Source of the DNA: Sinotaia quadrata
Taxonomy: Eukaryota; Mollusca; Gastropoda; Architaenioglossa; Viviparidae
NCBI GenBank assembly: GCA_028829895.1
Contig: CM054178.1
Span: 90,709,558 to 90,773,557, forward strand
Length of the DNA: 64,000 nt
Reading direction: 5' to 3'
The notes under the pieces are model-generated. The model saw only the letters and a list, made by a program, of their open reading frames with translations. It did not search any database and was not told the origin of the DNA. Of this stretch, positions 22,787-34,945 are shown piece by piece. Within the stretch, counting starts at the first letter, position 1; each line of letters opens with the position of its first letter. The translations under genes and the position numbers were made by a program.

Positions 22787-23226
22787 GTTTTCGGTAATCT
22801 AAATTCTCAAATAGTACATTTCCTTGATAAAAGGAAAAGCACCGAACTTCGATCAATTGACTAAGCTTCGAAGTAGATCACCCTCATCCACTAAAAGACG
22901 CGAACTCTTCGATCAAGTGACCGGGCTAAGGAAGCGGTTCGCTCCTTTTGGTAACATGATGCGGACTCAACTTCGATCTGATGACCACTCAACGAAGCTG
23001 CATATGGTCTGGTCACATTTTGTCGGGAGATTGCTAAACAGACGTCTGAGACTGGAAACTGTCTGCCTCAGTTATTTCCACGGAACAATAACAGCCATCT
23101 AATCTTCTTTTAAGATAGTCAAAAGGAGTAGTGGTAGGAATTTCTTTTGCTGGGTTAAAAATATGGAATGCAGGAAGACGCTAATGATACTGATGCACCG
23201 ACTCTAACGCCACTCCCCTCTCGCTT

Positions 23227-23230
<4 letters not shown>
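22787..23230. other. Unassigned DNA with a 92-codon open frame
   Basis: An open plus-strand frame covers 22824-23102. It resembles no family I know, and CGATCAA / CTTCGAT motifs recur through it. Probably non-coding. Confidence 0.35.

Positions 23231-23305
<75 letters not shown>
23231..23305. repeat. (GT)n microsatellite
   Basis: About 37 uninterrupted TG units. Confidence 0.97.
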
Positions 23306-23307
<2 letters not shown>

Positions 23308-23449
23308 ACTAAAGGAGACATGGAGCGTTTTTGTTAAGTTTCATGTAGAAATAAATATTTGATAAATGGATGAAAGTAACTATAGTTTAATTAAATTCAC
23401 TGAGAAAGAAAACAAACAGGCAAAATATCTTTAAAAGCAGAGTTGCTCC

Positions 23450-23607
<158 letters not shown>

Positions 23608-23653
23608 CTGATGAAAAAATTCAAATGAAAGTGCATCAGAAATATTATAGATA

Positions 23654-23735
23654 ACCAACAGGTGAAATAAGTAATAATGTTGATACTGCAGTTAACCAAC
23701 AGGTGAAATAAGTAATAATGTTGACAGTGCAGAAT
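23654..23735. repeat. About 41 bp tandem duplication
   Basis: AACCAACAGGTGAAATAAGT followed by AATAATGTTGA occurs twice. Confidence 0.9.
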
Positions 23736-24207
23736 ACTTTGGTAGGAACACATGAAGTAAGAGGCAGAACGATACTAACATGCAACTTAAAAAAAAAAAA
23801 AAAGCAATAATAGTAAAACAAAGAATAAAGTAATAATGACAAAGATGACGACGAAAGTGATGACAAATAACTATTCATTCCTTAAAGTGCAATTGAGAGA
23901 AACTGATTGTCAGCTTCTCTGCATCCAAAAGGTGAATGTCTAAGAGTTATTGCCCCTATCAGCCAAACATTATTTGCACATTTCAGCGATGGCTGTACTG
24001 AAATAGAACGGCATGCATTCTTTTAGAAAGTTATTTGAGTTTCAATGCCAATGGCTACATTATCTTCACGTTTGTTGTTGTTGAGGTAATTCACATTTCA
24101 CTAACAATATTTGAGTTCACAAGAGAGAAAGAGAGAGAGAGCAAGCAAAAATTAATCTTATATGAACACTACTAAGTCCCGTTCATAGAGCAAGCCTCGC
24201 TCGGCGC
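23736..24207. other. Non-coding DNA
   Basis: A 15-base A run near 23790 and a GA patch at 24122-24142. No gene. Confidence 0.5.
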
Positions 24208-24543
24208 CTTCAGTTAGACCAGGAATCGGTAACGTTAATAATTTGCCTGCCTAGGTAATTCTATGAAATGCCTGTCTTCAGTTAGGCCAGGGATTGGTAA
24301 CGTTAATAATTTGACTGCCTAGGTAATTCTATGAAATGCCTGTCTTCAGTTAGGCCAGGGATTGGTAACGTTAATAATTTGACTGCCTAGGTAATTCTAT
24401 GAAATGCCTGTCTTCAGTTAGGCCAGGAATCGGTAACGTTAATAATTTGACTGCCTAGGTAATTCTATGAAATGCCTGCCTTCAGTTAGACCAGGGATTG
24501 GTAACGTTAATAATTTGACTGCCTAGGTAATTCTATGAAATGA
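24208..24543. repeat. Minisatellite, 68 bp unit, 5 copies
   Basis: Units start exactly at 24208, 24276, 24344, 24412 and 24480 with CTTCAGTTAG. Copies differ by only a few bases. Confidence 0.97.
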
Positions 24544-25007
24544 CCCGACGCACTAGCCTGACTGTTTTTAAATAGATATATATATGTATAGCAGGTTTGT
24601 TTTAAAGAAAAATGGGCAAAATATTAAAAGTTGCCTACTAAATATTATCTTTAGTTGCCATCGCATGATTTCATTTTTCGTTACACTAATAGCTAATGAT
24701 TGATATTTTACTAAAATTAGCAAGATCCTAACAAGATCCTAGCAAGATCATAACAAGATCTAAAATGAACTGCCTGTCAGTCCGCTTACGTGACTAATTA
24801 TGAAGTACTGTACAAAAGAAAAAAAAAAGAAAATCACCGTTTAGCTTGGACACAAAATGCGCCTGGAAAACTGCCATTAAATATTAAAGAGAAATGCGCC
24901 ATTCAAAGGTATATTTTGTAACGCACTTGATAGCTATCATTAATATTAATGTTTAAATAGTGCATTGACAGATAATTTTGGTTAAGTAATACTGTCCAGA
25001 CACATAC
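24544..25007. other. Non-coding DNA
   Basis: Contains a short run of (C/A)AAGATCCTAA units at 24718-24760. No gene. Confidence 0.5.
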
Positions 25008-25008
25008 G

Positions 25009-25067
<59 letters not shown>
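25008..25067. repeat. (CA)n microsatellite
   Basis: Clean CA tract; a CA-rich tail continues to about 25120. Confidence 0.95.
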
Positions 25068-27035
25068 CTATCACACACCATATACATACTCATTCACACA
25101 AACACACACACCCAATCACAGACCCACATGCACTAATATCAACATTACTCATTCATGCGATTTTAAAATGACCTAATCTTGTTTCGCAAAAGAAACTGAA
25201 TATCCATATTAAAGCCAATCCTCAACAAGCTAAACACTTCCCTTTTAGAGCCTCATGAATAAATTAGTTGCTTAGCGACCGTTCTACTAACATTATTGGT
25301 AAGGTAACTGATACTCATGTCAATGTTGTCGACAAAGCGACGTCAATGGCTCATGTCCTTGTGGTGCTCACTACCCTAACCACCACCCCCCTTACAAACA
25401 TTTATTTAAAATGAAAAAATAAAGAGAAATTGAATTATTAAATGAAATATGAGCCGTTAAAATTATACCATACCAAATAATGAGTCTCACATTTATTTAA
25501 AGATTTTGAAAAATCCTTACCAACATCGGTTATTCGTTTAAGAAAACAATTAAGTACTTTAACTCTCAAATAATCCATATTTAATAGGAAAGTGTCCTTT
25601 CTTGCCAGTCTTCAGAATCGATGATTAACATTTTCGAATCCTATTCTTAAACAATTTTCTTTCCTTATTTCCAAACTGAAAAGGTAATCAAGAGCTACAC
25701 ACAATAGATCGTAATGACGTCATGTTTCTTAGTCGTTATGACATTATTTTCAAATACAAAGTATTTTGGAATGCTTAAGACAATAGTTTGAATTCGGATT
25801 TACTGAAAACCATTGTTAACTAGCTGTGCATCTTGTCGAAAAATAATCAGTCCAAAAAGAAAAAAAACTTTATGTGTAATATACCGTCGTCTTTATAATG
25901 AAGATTTTATATTACTTGAGTAGAGCGACTTAATCTCAGGCTTCATTGCTAGAAGAAAATCATATTTCGACCCCAATAATTTTCTTAAGTGTCCACCTTT
26001 ATTAGACTGCCACTCCCATTTAATCGACATGTATTAAGGTCAAGGCCATTTTTGCAGGAGGCAAATATAGAATTTATTAAGTTACCTTAGTAACAGTTAA
26101 TAATAATTTGAGAAGAAAATGTGTGTCACTCTGACCTGGCGGGATAATTGGAGTACATTGGCGAGTGAATGTGAAATTTTGGACGACCACGGATAGGTAT
26201 AACATTAATAAAAGATTAAAAGGGAAAATTAATAACGAATTAGAAAGAAAATATTCTCTTGTCAGTTCATCAAACGTGTCTTTTATTAGAGGCTTCCTGC
26301 CTTTTTTTTTATAAACGTATTTACCCAATAAATAAAAAGCAAAAATTATATATTTTCAGTCAAATGTTTTCACAATGACCAAAAAATCACACACACACGC
26401 ACTCCAGTCATGCACGCATATATGTTTTCATGTACGCATAACACTAAAGCCAACAGTTATTATCAGCAAATAACTAATCAAGCATTTTTTTTCTTTTAAA
26501 AGAAAAGTACTGGTCTTTAACAAACAAAACCACTGATGTTAGCTTTAAATTGCGTGCTTTTGTACTATTACTAAGAAGGAAAATTTGAAGGAAAAAAATA
26601 CGCGGCGGAAATTATTTGACACCGACCTCTCGGATACTGTAGTCGTTTACCTCGTTCAACTTCTAGAACCGAAAGAAACGTCTGTCGCATGCCAAGCACG
26701 TGCCGTTCATCACAGACCGCTGTCTTCCGGTCTTCTTCGCGCTGGTTGCAATTCAATTCCCTCGATTTAGCTCCCCTCTTTTTCTACCATTCGTCGCCAA
26801 TCGCCCGGCTACCACAAAGCCGGCCTCACACTACGTAATGCAGTTGCTGCCTCCCCAGTGGCTACTCGACATCGTTTTCAGGAAAAGCTTGAGGGACTTT
26901 GCCATGGCGCTGATTATCGTTCTTGCCGTACCGGTTGTCGGGATTCGCCGTTACTGTTGTTAGCGACGCCGCGACTTAATGAAAGCAATTGTTTTTGGCA
27001 GACATTACTCGAAACTAGTGAGTGATTTTGTCAGT
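25068..27035. other. Non-coding DNA with a GC-richer patch at 26600-26970
   Basis: The patch has overlapping open frames on both strands, but none resembles a known protein. It could be an exon or regulatory island; I cannot decide. Confidence 0.35.
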
Positions 27036-27122
27036 CAGTTTCTGGAGAGAGAGAGAGAGAGTGAGAGAGAGAGACAGACAGAGAGAGACACAGAGAGTGT
27101 TGTGGGGTGTGGGGGGGGGGAA
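27036..27122. repeat. (GA)n-rich tract ending in a G run
   Basis: GA and GACA units followed by a nine-base G run. Confidence 0.85.
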
Positions 27123-27467
27123 GATGAAACAAGGGCTTTGTGCATCATAATTAAAGAGCGTCTTGTGGAGTGTAAATCCTATCTTTCAAAATGCCAAGAG
27201 AGGTAAAAATTGGGTCCCAGAACTACTTACTGATAGAAAGAGAACCGAGGGACTGAAAGGAGGACGAATGCAAATTCTGGTTGTCTTGTTATTTAGTCTG
27301 ACTCCATCCGACAACTCGTTCGCGTCTTCGTTTCGTATTAATGGTTGGTTGGTTTTTGCTTGTTTCGCAAGGTAGAGCAGTTGCTGATTTTGCGAGCAGA
27401 GTCCTTGTCAATGGCGGGGGTCAAGCCAGGGACTACCCATGATTCAGTCGATTTATCTCCTATCTAG

Positions 27468-27560
27468 TAGCTTTGTTCTCGGCTAACATAACTTTTGTAC
27501 ACTTTTGTAGCTTTGTTCTCGGCTAACATTACGGTTGTACACTTTTCTAGCTTTGTTCTC
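27468..27560. repeat. Minisatellite, 40 bp unit, about 2.5 copies
   Basis: Units start GTAGCTTTGTTCTCGGCTAA. Confidence 0.9.
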
Positions 27561-27699
27561 GCAGACAACACAACCAGAAGAACATGCACATTTATTTTGA
27601 AAAGCTTGTTTAAACTAAAATTAGTAGATTTAAAAAAAGAAATAAGGCTAACACAATCGAGTGATTAAAGGCTCGAGCATGGTACACCAAAATTAAGTG

Positions 27700-27810
27700 G
27701 CTTAAGAGAGAGAGTCAAGACAGATAGCGATTAAGAGGCTTACAGAGAGAGTCAAGACATACAGCGATTAAGAGGCTTACAGAGAGAGTCAAGACAGACA
27801 GCGATTAAGA
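27700..27810. repeat. Minisatellite, 37 bp unit, about 3 copies
   Basis: Units start GATTAAGAGGCTTACAGAGA and end with AGTCAAGACAGACAGC. Confidence 0.9.
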
Positions 27811-27829
27811 CGGAAACAGTTTAAACACA

Positions 27830-28375
27830 ACGGAGAAGAGAGACGAATTCATACAAAGAGTATGATAGAGAGAAAAGCAAACAAACGAGAGCACTGGAGA
27901 AGGAGAGTAGTAGATCACTGAAGGGAAGGATAGAAGAAAGAAGCAGAAAAATGTTGCACGGAAAGACACGAAAGACAAGAGAAGAATGAGAAAAGGGTGC
28001 GAAGTTCATACAAATAAAGAGCAAAATAAAAACAAATAAAGGAAAACAAATAAAGAGCTTCTCCGGAAAGATAAAAGGATAAGAAAGACACATGAGAAAG
28101 AAAGAAGCACGAGAGAGAAAGACACATGAGAGAGAAAGACACAAGAAAGAAAAAGACACAAGAAAAAGAAAGACATAGGAAAGAAGATACGTGAGTCGGA
28201 AAAGATCAGCAGAGGAGAAGAAAGAATACTTATGAATTCATAAAGATAAAGAAAAGAAGAAACAAATTCGTTTTCAATACTTCCATATATTCTCATATAA
28301 AGAAAGACAGAAAGAAAGAAAGAAAGAAACAACAAAAAAAAAAAAAAGGAAAAGGATGAAAGGAAAAGAAAAAAA
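27830..28375. repeat. Long polypurine (GA-rich) tract
   Basis: The plus strand is overwhelmingly A and G for over 500 bases, with loosely repeated AGAGAGAAAGACACA and GAAAGAAAGAAA units. All minus-strand frames here are Phe/Ser/Leu-rich artefacts. Confidence 0.8.
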
Positions 28376-28925
28376 GAAACACAATCAAATCTACATTTTC
28401 AAGTAATATTGCATGAAGTAGTTTACAAACACACACACAAACACACACAATCAACAAAAACAAACATAAATGAATTAAACATGCCAGAATGCACGAGAAA
28501 TTACTCCATTACCAAGTGATAACTGTGCACACTTTAGTTCTGAGTTAGCAAAACCCTGGATGTAAAATTCCAAAGCTATGAACCTCTGTTCGCTCCTGAC
28601 TCAGGAAATGAAGCAGCGGCAGTGACTAATAAGTCCATTCTGGAGACATAAACGAGAAAGTCTGGTCTTAAAGCATAACGAGGCTGAAAGGTATAAATTT
28701 GAATACAAGCAAAACAGTACGCGAGGGTAATTTCATGCTAACGTCTATCTATCTGGACAGCAGTGATAAAAATAGATTCTAAAAATAAATAACCTATGCC
28801 GGCATTTATTCAGGGAGCAGCTTGCACAATAAGCACCACTTCGCAGCGTCTCAGGTAACAATGACCCAGCAGCGGGCCGACGTCCAATCGATAATCCTGT
28901 CCAAGACCTCGCTTCCGCCATTCAC
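28376..28925. other. Non-coding DNA
   Basis: A CA-rich patch at 28425-28450. No gene recognised before the candidate exon. Confidence 0.45.
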
Positions 28926-29041
28926 CTGAATCAGTGTATTCCTATACCCCTCCCGGAATGGAGCCTCTCCACTGCGGCCCACGTAAATTGTTTCAAAATA
29001 GCATAATCGCGACCACGCACAGCTCAGGTATATCAGATTCA
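28926..29041 (-). CDS. Candidate internal exon, unknown protein
   Basis: On the minus strand a pyrimidine-rich stretch ends in TTTTCTTCAG at 29042, a good acceptor. The next 116 bases end in CAG followed by GTGAAT, a good donor (28925-28921). Between them only one frame is open, with two leading bases then 38 codons; it includes NLIYLSCAWSRL and TIYVGRSGEAPFREGYRN. It is GC-richer than its flanks. The NLIY...C...IYVG spacing vaguely recalls a GIY-YIG nuclease start, but the distance and the following residues do not fit well. No partner exon is identified, and no conservation test was possible. Confidence 0.3.
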
Positions 29042-29194
29042 CTGAAGAAAACGAAAACAAAAGAATGGAAAAAGAAAAAGAAAGAATAAATAAAGGAAAG
29101 AAAATGAGATAATACATACATAAGGGTCGGCAAGTGCTTATAACGGTTTATAGTGGATTGACGGGATCATAACGATGTAAAGACACGAGAAATG

Positions 29195-29375
29195 ACGTCA
29201 TATTAGTCAAGAGAAACTAGGTCAAACGCATCAAAGGAAACTAGGTCATACGAATCAAGAGAAACGAAGTCAAACATATCAAGAGAAATGAGGTCAAATA
29301 TATCAAGAGAAATGAGATCAAACATATGAAGAGAAAATGAGGTCAAACATATAAAGAGAAATGAGGCCTAACATA
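29195..29375. repeat. Minisatellite, 24 bp unit, about 7 copies
   Basis: Units of the form AAGAGAAATGAGGTCAAACA followed by TATC. Confidence 0.9.
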
Positions 29376-31014
29376 AATTTTATTTTATAAATAGTCATGT
29401 AACTTGAAAACGCTTTAATAGATAATTATTTAAGTGAGCAACTTAAGTGTTCTTATTTTGACATAAAGGTCTAGTATCTAACAGCAACAACAAAATAGTA
29501 TGAGAATAATAATAATATCCATTAACTGTGGCGTTAGCTTCACATAAATTGTATAAGGCCTGAGTAGATAATATAAAAAAGAACTAATCCATGAAAAAGC
29601 CCAGTGATCATAACAAGGATTTTGGGGGTTGTAATATACTGCCATTTACCTACATGGTTAGGGGTCTATTAGAAATATATATTATTCAAATCAAGATAAA
29701 GCAGAATGTTGGATACAATGGAACCTTGGATAAAGCAAAACCTCAGATGCCAAATATATGCTGGAGATGGTGGAACAATATGTCACAGTCCATAGTGTTA
29801 TCAGTTGCAGAAAATTCTAGAAACATGGGAGTTAACTCTTTCTATCATCCAAAGCAGATATAGTAACAACCATCTTTAAAAAGGTAGTGTAGTGCCGAAA
29901 AATGCAAACTCATCTGACAAATAAAATTAATTTATTATTGTTCAATAAATAAATTAATTTCACCAAAGCAGACCATGAAGTTAAGCAGCTAATGGTTGAT
30001 GCCTGCAATTCCAAGGAATTCTCAAGTCTCAGCGATAAAAGAGAAGGAAGCAGAAGACACATGCTGTCTTACGTGCTATTCTTCCTTGTTTCTGTGTATG
30101 GAACATTCCGTGACTCTGGTGTGACACTCTATTGAGCAGTGAGAGCCATTTGGACTTACACCTGTGTTGTGAAAAGAACTATTCATTCAGTGTGTGAGTG
30201 TATTTAAACTGATGCTGTACATCATCTGTATTCTGACTGGCAGCCAGAGTTATGTACCATGCTCATAACCTCTATGTTCCCATGGCCGCATCAGTGAAGG
30301 AAACTGCACTGACGTATGCATGAATAATCAGGTGAATTCATGTCCTGCTATCAGTATTATTGTCTTGTACTGTCTTTCTTTGATTATAACCTTTTGTTTT
30401 CTTATATAACTTTAATCATAACCAAATGTCAGAGACTATTCAAATTTCGAACAATAATAATAGAAAGACCTATGAACTATTGGTGTGAATGACTTTATTT
30501 GGTAGAAGTATTGAATGATATTGCTAAGTAGAACCTAACTTGCATTTTATGCCTTGTGGTATCCTTATGTAAAATTCGTGTATATAAATTTAGTGATTGT
30601 TTTCGTTATATGTTACATTTAATAAAAATTATTAATTTTCACTTTTCCACTTTTGACCAATTAATTAAATGGAAGTATGAAGGCTTAAGGGGTGGGGGGC
30701 AGCTTATAACTTACAAAAGTAAAGTCAGTCAAGCATACTTTGGAAAAAGTCCTCTTAAGCTGGAAATGGATAACGTGTGAGGGGTGAGAGTGAATTTCCA
30801 AGAACCTAGCATTATTATTATTAATTGCAGGAGGATATTTGCTCTGGATGAGTAACACTTAGAAATGGAGGACAGTTAGTGAATTATTGGTTCTAGTGCT
30901 TGACTTAGTTTCTCTGACTGCAAAGGACGAAGACCCGTCGACAGGCGGATTAAATAGAACATAAAAATAAGAACTATCATTAATCAACCAGTGGTAAGAA
31001 AATATCACTTTCAC
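29376..31014. other. Non-coding DNA downstream of the RT relic
   Basis: AT-rich. A 90-codon plus-strand frame at 29591-29863 is not protein-like. If the LINE at 31.0-31.7 kb once extended 3', I cannot follow it here. Confidence 0.45.
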
Positions 31015-31660
31015 AGGTAGTTTGAGTGACCTAATAGAGGAGAGAAGCTGATTGAAAATTCACTGACATTATTATGCTGATTGAAGTGAGCTGCTAACTG
31101 AGACAAAGCAACTTTGCCCAAGACTTCTGACACCAATGTCACAACAGAGACTGGGCAGTAGCTTTCCTAGTCATTCAGGTCTTTGTTCGTTTTTTTCACA
31201 AAAAGTGTTGAGAAAACGCCCGTAGAAATAAAAAGTAATTATAATGTCTATCAGAACAAGTAGTGTAGGAAATGAACATTTAATAACTGTGACATTAAAG
31301 TAGTTCAAGGTTCCCGTGACTGAAGCACATTTCACCAAGATTGTAGAAAATTAGCAGGTATGAATGTTGAGAAAGATACTTGTTGAAACTCTGTATCATG
31401 GCTGTAAGGGGACGCCAGGTCAGTTAGTGGGATGGCTGCAAGTTAATCTCCAATAGTTACCTCCTCAAATAGGGAAAAAGAATCGCGAATTGATCTGGTA
31501 GACTGTTTACAGACATCGTGATAGGAAGCGGTGAAGATTTAGTTCTTGCTATTGATTTATCAGCTTAGTAGAATAACCTTTCACAACTATAGCGTCCACT
31601 GACTTTTGTACTGTATAATGCCGATTTTGCAGGAAGAATAATATTTGTAATGGTGTTTCT
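31015..31660 (-). pseudogene. CR1/Jockey-like LINE reverse transcriptase relic
   Basis: On the minus strand one frame gives RTKSSPLPITMSVNSLPDQF near 31546, which matches the spacer before the reverse transcriptase of CR1/Jockey-like LINEs (PLP...S...L.D.F). After decayed sequence comes GVFSTLFVKKTNKDLND, a stop, then ESYCPVSVVTLVSEVLGKV and LSQLAAHFNQHNN, ending with LLGHSNY. This is the first reverse transcriptase block (KK...DLxxYRPVS...SKxLEK...QL..H...N), in which the usual YRPVS is read as YCPVS. The catalytic FADD motif is not found, so only the N-terminal part survives, with stops and frameshifts. The family is confident; the exact clade is not. Confidence 0.7.
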
Positions 31661-32338
31661 CTTTTATGTTGAAAAGGGACAAAGGGACAAGGGGACGTAC
31701 AAATAAAGATGACCTATGATTCCTAAGGGGTCTGATGTAATTTCATGAAGAACATTACAGGAAACTAGAAGACCATCTGGGGTCTATACACTATTCAGTC
31801 TAATATATGGTCACAGCTATGGCTTAGCATGCTGACAGAACTGTTCAAGGTTAAAAATGTAAAGAGACTCTAAGAGTTGTGTACATACATGGTGTGTGTG
31901 GTGGTCTAAGTGAAATGGTAAACATTGACTTCAGTCGTGGCTTAAAAGAATTCGAGAAATGTTCCAAGAGCAGAGAATCAACCAGTCTTCTTATAACTAG
32001 GTGGAGGACGACAAAGATGAATGAAAACGAAATTTGCAGTGTAGGAGTCGATGTAACGGGCTCAGAAGAAGACTGGTCGCTAATGAAGGCAGATATGAAC
32101 GCGAAGTGAAGGCAGATGTGAACGTGATGTCTGGGCAGATATGAAAGCGAGAGAAAAGAATATGATGTTCCTGATAATGACAGAACGTCTACCCAAACTC
32201 AGAAAGTGGAAATGATTTCATCTCGTAATCATCACGTGTCATTCAGCTTCTAGTGTATCAAGCTAGGAGTTTTTCATAAGACACATTGTGTCTGTTCTTT
32301 GTGTCTGGTACTTCAATAGATTGCCCATGGGAACGTAC
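31661..32338. other. Non-coding DNA
   Basis: The minus strand next to the relic may hold more decayed LINE sequence, but nothing I can align. No gene. Confidence 0.4.
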
Positions 32339-32502
32339 AAGTGGTTATGGTTTGGGCGATTTAAATATACCTGAAGATGGTAGAAGATGCACTTTTTGTC
32401 AATTTCTTAGTGCTGACTACAAGTGGTTATGGTTTGGGCGATTTAAATGTACTTGAAGATGGTAGAAGATGCACTTTTTGTCAATTTCTTGGTGTTGACT
32501 AC
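32339..32502. repeat. 82 bp tandem duplication
   Basis: Two units start AAGTGGTTATGGTTTGGGCG. Their last third resembles the 33 bp unit of the array that follows. Confidence 0.9.
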
Positions 32503-33027
32503 AAGTGGTGTTATCATTTTCTTGGTGTTGACTACAAGTGGTGTTATCATTTTCTTGACGTTGACTACAAGTGGTGTTGTCATTTTCTTGGTATTGACTA
32601 CAAGTGGTGTTATCATTTTCTTGGTGTTGACTACAAGTGGTGTTATCATTTTCTTAGTGTTGACTACAAAGTGGTGTTATCATTTTCTTGGTGTTGACTA
32701 CAAGTGGTGTTATCATTTTCTTGATGTTGACTACAAGTGGTATTATCATTTTCTTGATGTTGACTACAAGTGGTGTTATCGTTTTCTTGACGTTGACTAC
32801 AAGTGGTGTTGTCATTTTCTTGACGTTGACTACAAGTGGTGTTATCGTTTTCTTGACGTTGACTACAAGTGGTGTTGTCATTTTCTTGACGTTGACTACA
32901 AGTGGTGTTGTCATTTTCTTGACGTTGACTACAAGTGGTGTTGTCATTTTCTTGACGTTGACTACAAGTGGTGTTGTCATTTTCTTGACGTTGACTACAA
33001 GTGGTGTTGTCATTTTCTTGACGTTGA
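32488..33027. repeat. Minisatellite, 33 bp unit, about 16 copies
   Basis: Units of AAGTGGTGTTATCATTTTCT followed by TGGTGTTGACTAC. The length is a multiple of three, so several frames are open on both strands; a one-base insertion near 32668 switches frame. Later copies change TTGGTG to TTGACG and become more uniform toward the right. Confidence 0.97.
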
Positions 33028-33214
33028 CATAACGTAGTTTCTTATATTCGAAGATGATCGACGGTCAGGGGAGATAACTGAAATTCTTCTAGCTATCTGG
33101 TTTCTTCCTCCTGTCTTGTAAGATAGAATGTTGTGATGATTGACATTTTTGTTTGGTAGCAAACGTGTGTTAAGCATGTTTTTTGTCATCAGCAAAGTGG
33201 ATGTGAGACACACA

Positions 33215-33455
33215 GCATGCCGCGATTGTATCACTGTACGACACATAACGTGCCCGGTTGTATCACTGTATACACACAGTGTGCCACAACTGTAAGACAC
33301 ACATAGTGCCACAATTGTAGCAATGTAAGAAACATAGCATGCCATGATTGTATCATTGTAAGACACAGTGTTCCATGATTGTATCATTGTAAGATACATA
33401 GCATGTCACGATTGTATCATTGTAAGACACAGAGTGTCACATTTATAGCAATGCA
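33215..33455. repeat. Minisatellite, 31-33 bp unit, about 7 copies
   Basis: Units around TGTAAGACACATAGCATGCC and ATTGTATCAT. Confidence 0.85.
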
Positions 33456-33567
33456 AGACCTTGGAATATTAGAAGAAAGAAATCAAAGTGGTCTTTTACT
33501 GACAAATGGAGGACTTACTTAAGCAGTAAACAACTATGTTGACAAAAATCTAACAGTTCTGGCTCAT

Positions 33568-33797
33568 AAAACAGTTAAGTTAAACAGCTCGCTAAGTTAA
33601 ACAGCTCGCTAAGTTGAACAGCTCCCTAAGTTAAACAGTTCGCTAAGTTAAACAGCTCGCTAAGTTAAACAGCTCGCTGAAGTTAACAGCTCGCTAAGTT
33701 AAACAGCTCGCTGAAGTTAACAGCTCGCTAAGTTAAACAGCTCGCTAAGTTGAACAGCTCGCTAAGTTGAACAGCTCGCTAAGTTGAACAGCTCACT
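33568..33797. repeat. Minisatellite, 17 bp unit, about 13 copies
   Basis: GCTAAGTTAAACAGCTC repeats. The variant GCTGAAGTTAACAGCTC, of the same length, occurs at two positions. Confidence 0.95.
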
Positions 33798-34644
33798 GGA
33801 AAATTAAATGGAAGATCTGACGAACAACTAACAGTTAGTGATAAACGATTTGTTGGTACATTTTGAAAACTCTGGGGTTCAATTTATGCAAATTACTCAT
33901 ACCTAGATTGATTATTCAAATGTTTTACAGGTATAATATACTTCTGCTTTTCATATTATAATCAGAATATGTAACATTTTAATAAATACCATCAGCTAAG
34001 AATAGATAGTGTAACACCCGAAACTCAAGTAACATGAGTAATACTTAATAATTATACTTTTTATTAATTTGTTAATCTTCTGAATTTAATTAAGTATCTG
34101 TCACTCTTGTTTTGAGATTTCTTTCTGAACCGTTGCTAGGTTAGGATACAAAACACTGTTAAAATGCTAATGAAGAATTGCACAGTACAGTCTAGCAATG
34201 TCTATACGATTATGTAATCAGCACCAGAGCCACCAGATGTGCATTCTATAGGTTATTATCAGTCATGCTTGAGCAGATACCAATTGCCGTCGTTACCCTG
34301 TGTAAATTGAAGTCACTTCTCTTAATTAAGTGAAACATGATAACACTGGCCCCGAGTTGGCCAGATTGTCTGTGAGAAATTCCAAGGACTGTCTGCCTGA
34401 TCACCTGTCCCTTCGAGGGCTAGGTGCTCCCCAGTTGAGAAATGAAAATAATAGTACACATATAATTATTCATTTAACCGCATTTCTTTCAAGTCATATT
34501 TTTAGTACACATTTATTCATTTAACCAAATTTCTTTCAAGTCATAATTTTTTTATTACACATATATTCATGTAACAACATCTGTATCAGTATTTTAATGG
34601 TGAAATGTCAGCCACAGTCTCATATTAACACTCTTGCTGTTGGC
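33798..34644. other. AT-rich non-coding DNA
   Basis: A loose duplication (TTCATTTAACC...TTTCTTTCAAGTCATA) occurs at 34468-34545. No gene. Confidence 0.5.
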
Positions 34645-34944
34645 TTTCCATTTCCTTTAAATATTGAACTAATTATACATTAAGACTGATTGTTCAACAG
34701 ACAAAAACAAAGTAATTTTTTTCCATTTCCTTTAAATATTGAACTAATTATACATTAAGACTGATTGTTCAACAGACAAAAACAAAGTAATTTTTTTCCA
34801 TTTCCTTTAAATATTGAACTAATTATACATTAAGACTGATTGTTCAACAGACAAAAACAAAGTAATTTTTTTCCATTTCCTTTAAATATTGAACTAATTA
34901 TACATTAAGACTGATTGTTCAACAGACAAAAACAAAGTAATTTT
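34645..34944. repeat. Minisatellite, 75 bp unit, 4 copies
   Basis: Near-identical units contain CCATTTCCTTTAAATATTGA and GACTGATTGTTCAACAGACA. Confidence 0.97.
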
Positions 34945-34945
34945 C

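Noticed and set aside
27821..28335. Multiple Phe/Ser/Leu-rich minus-strand frames resembling membrane proteins
   Set aside because: Translation of the polypurine tract's pyrimidine strand; compositional artefact.
28851..29117. GIY-YIG endonuclease of a Penelope-like retroelement
   Set aside because: Only NLIY...IYVG matches; the spacing is too long and the later conserved residues are absent. Kept only as an unknown candidate exon.
32447..33037. Long plus-strand open frame (196 codons) of repeated Leu/Thr/Ser/Gly-Val units
   Set aside because: It is the 33 bp tandem array read in frame; other frames and the minus strand are equally open, and a single-base insertion only switches frame.
33568..33797. 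Possible CRISPR-like array
   Set aside because: Units are contiguous with no unique spacers, and the context is clearly eukaryotic. The same applies to all other arrays.
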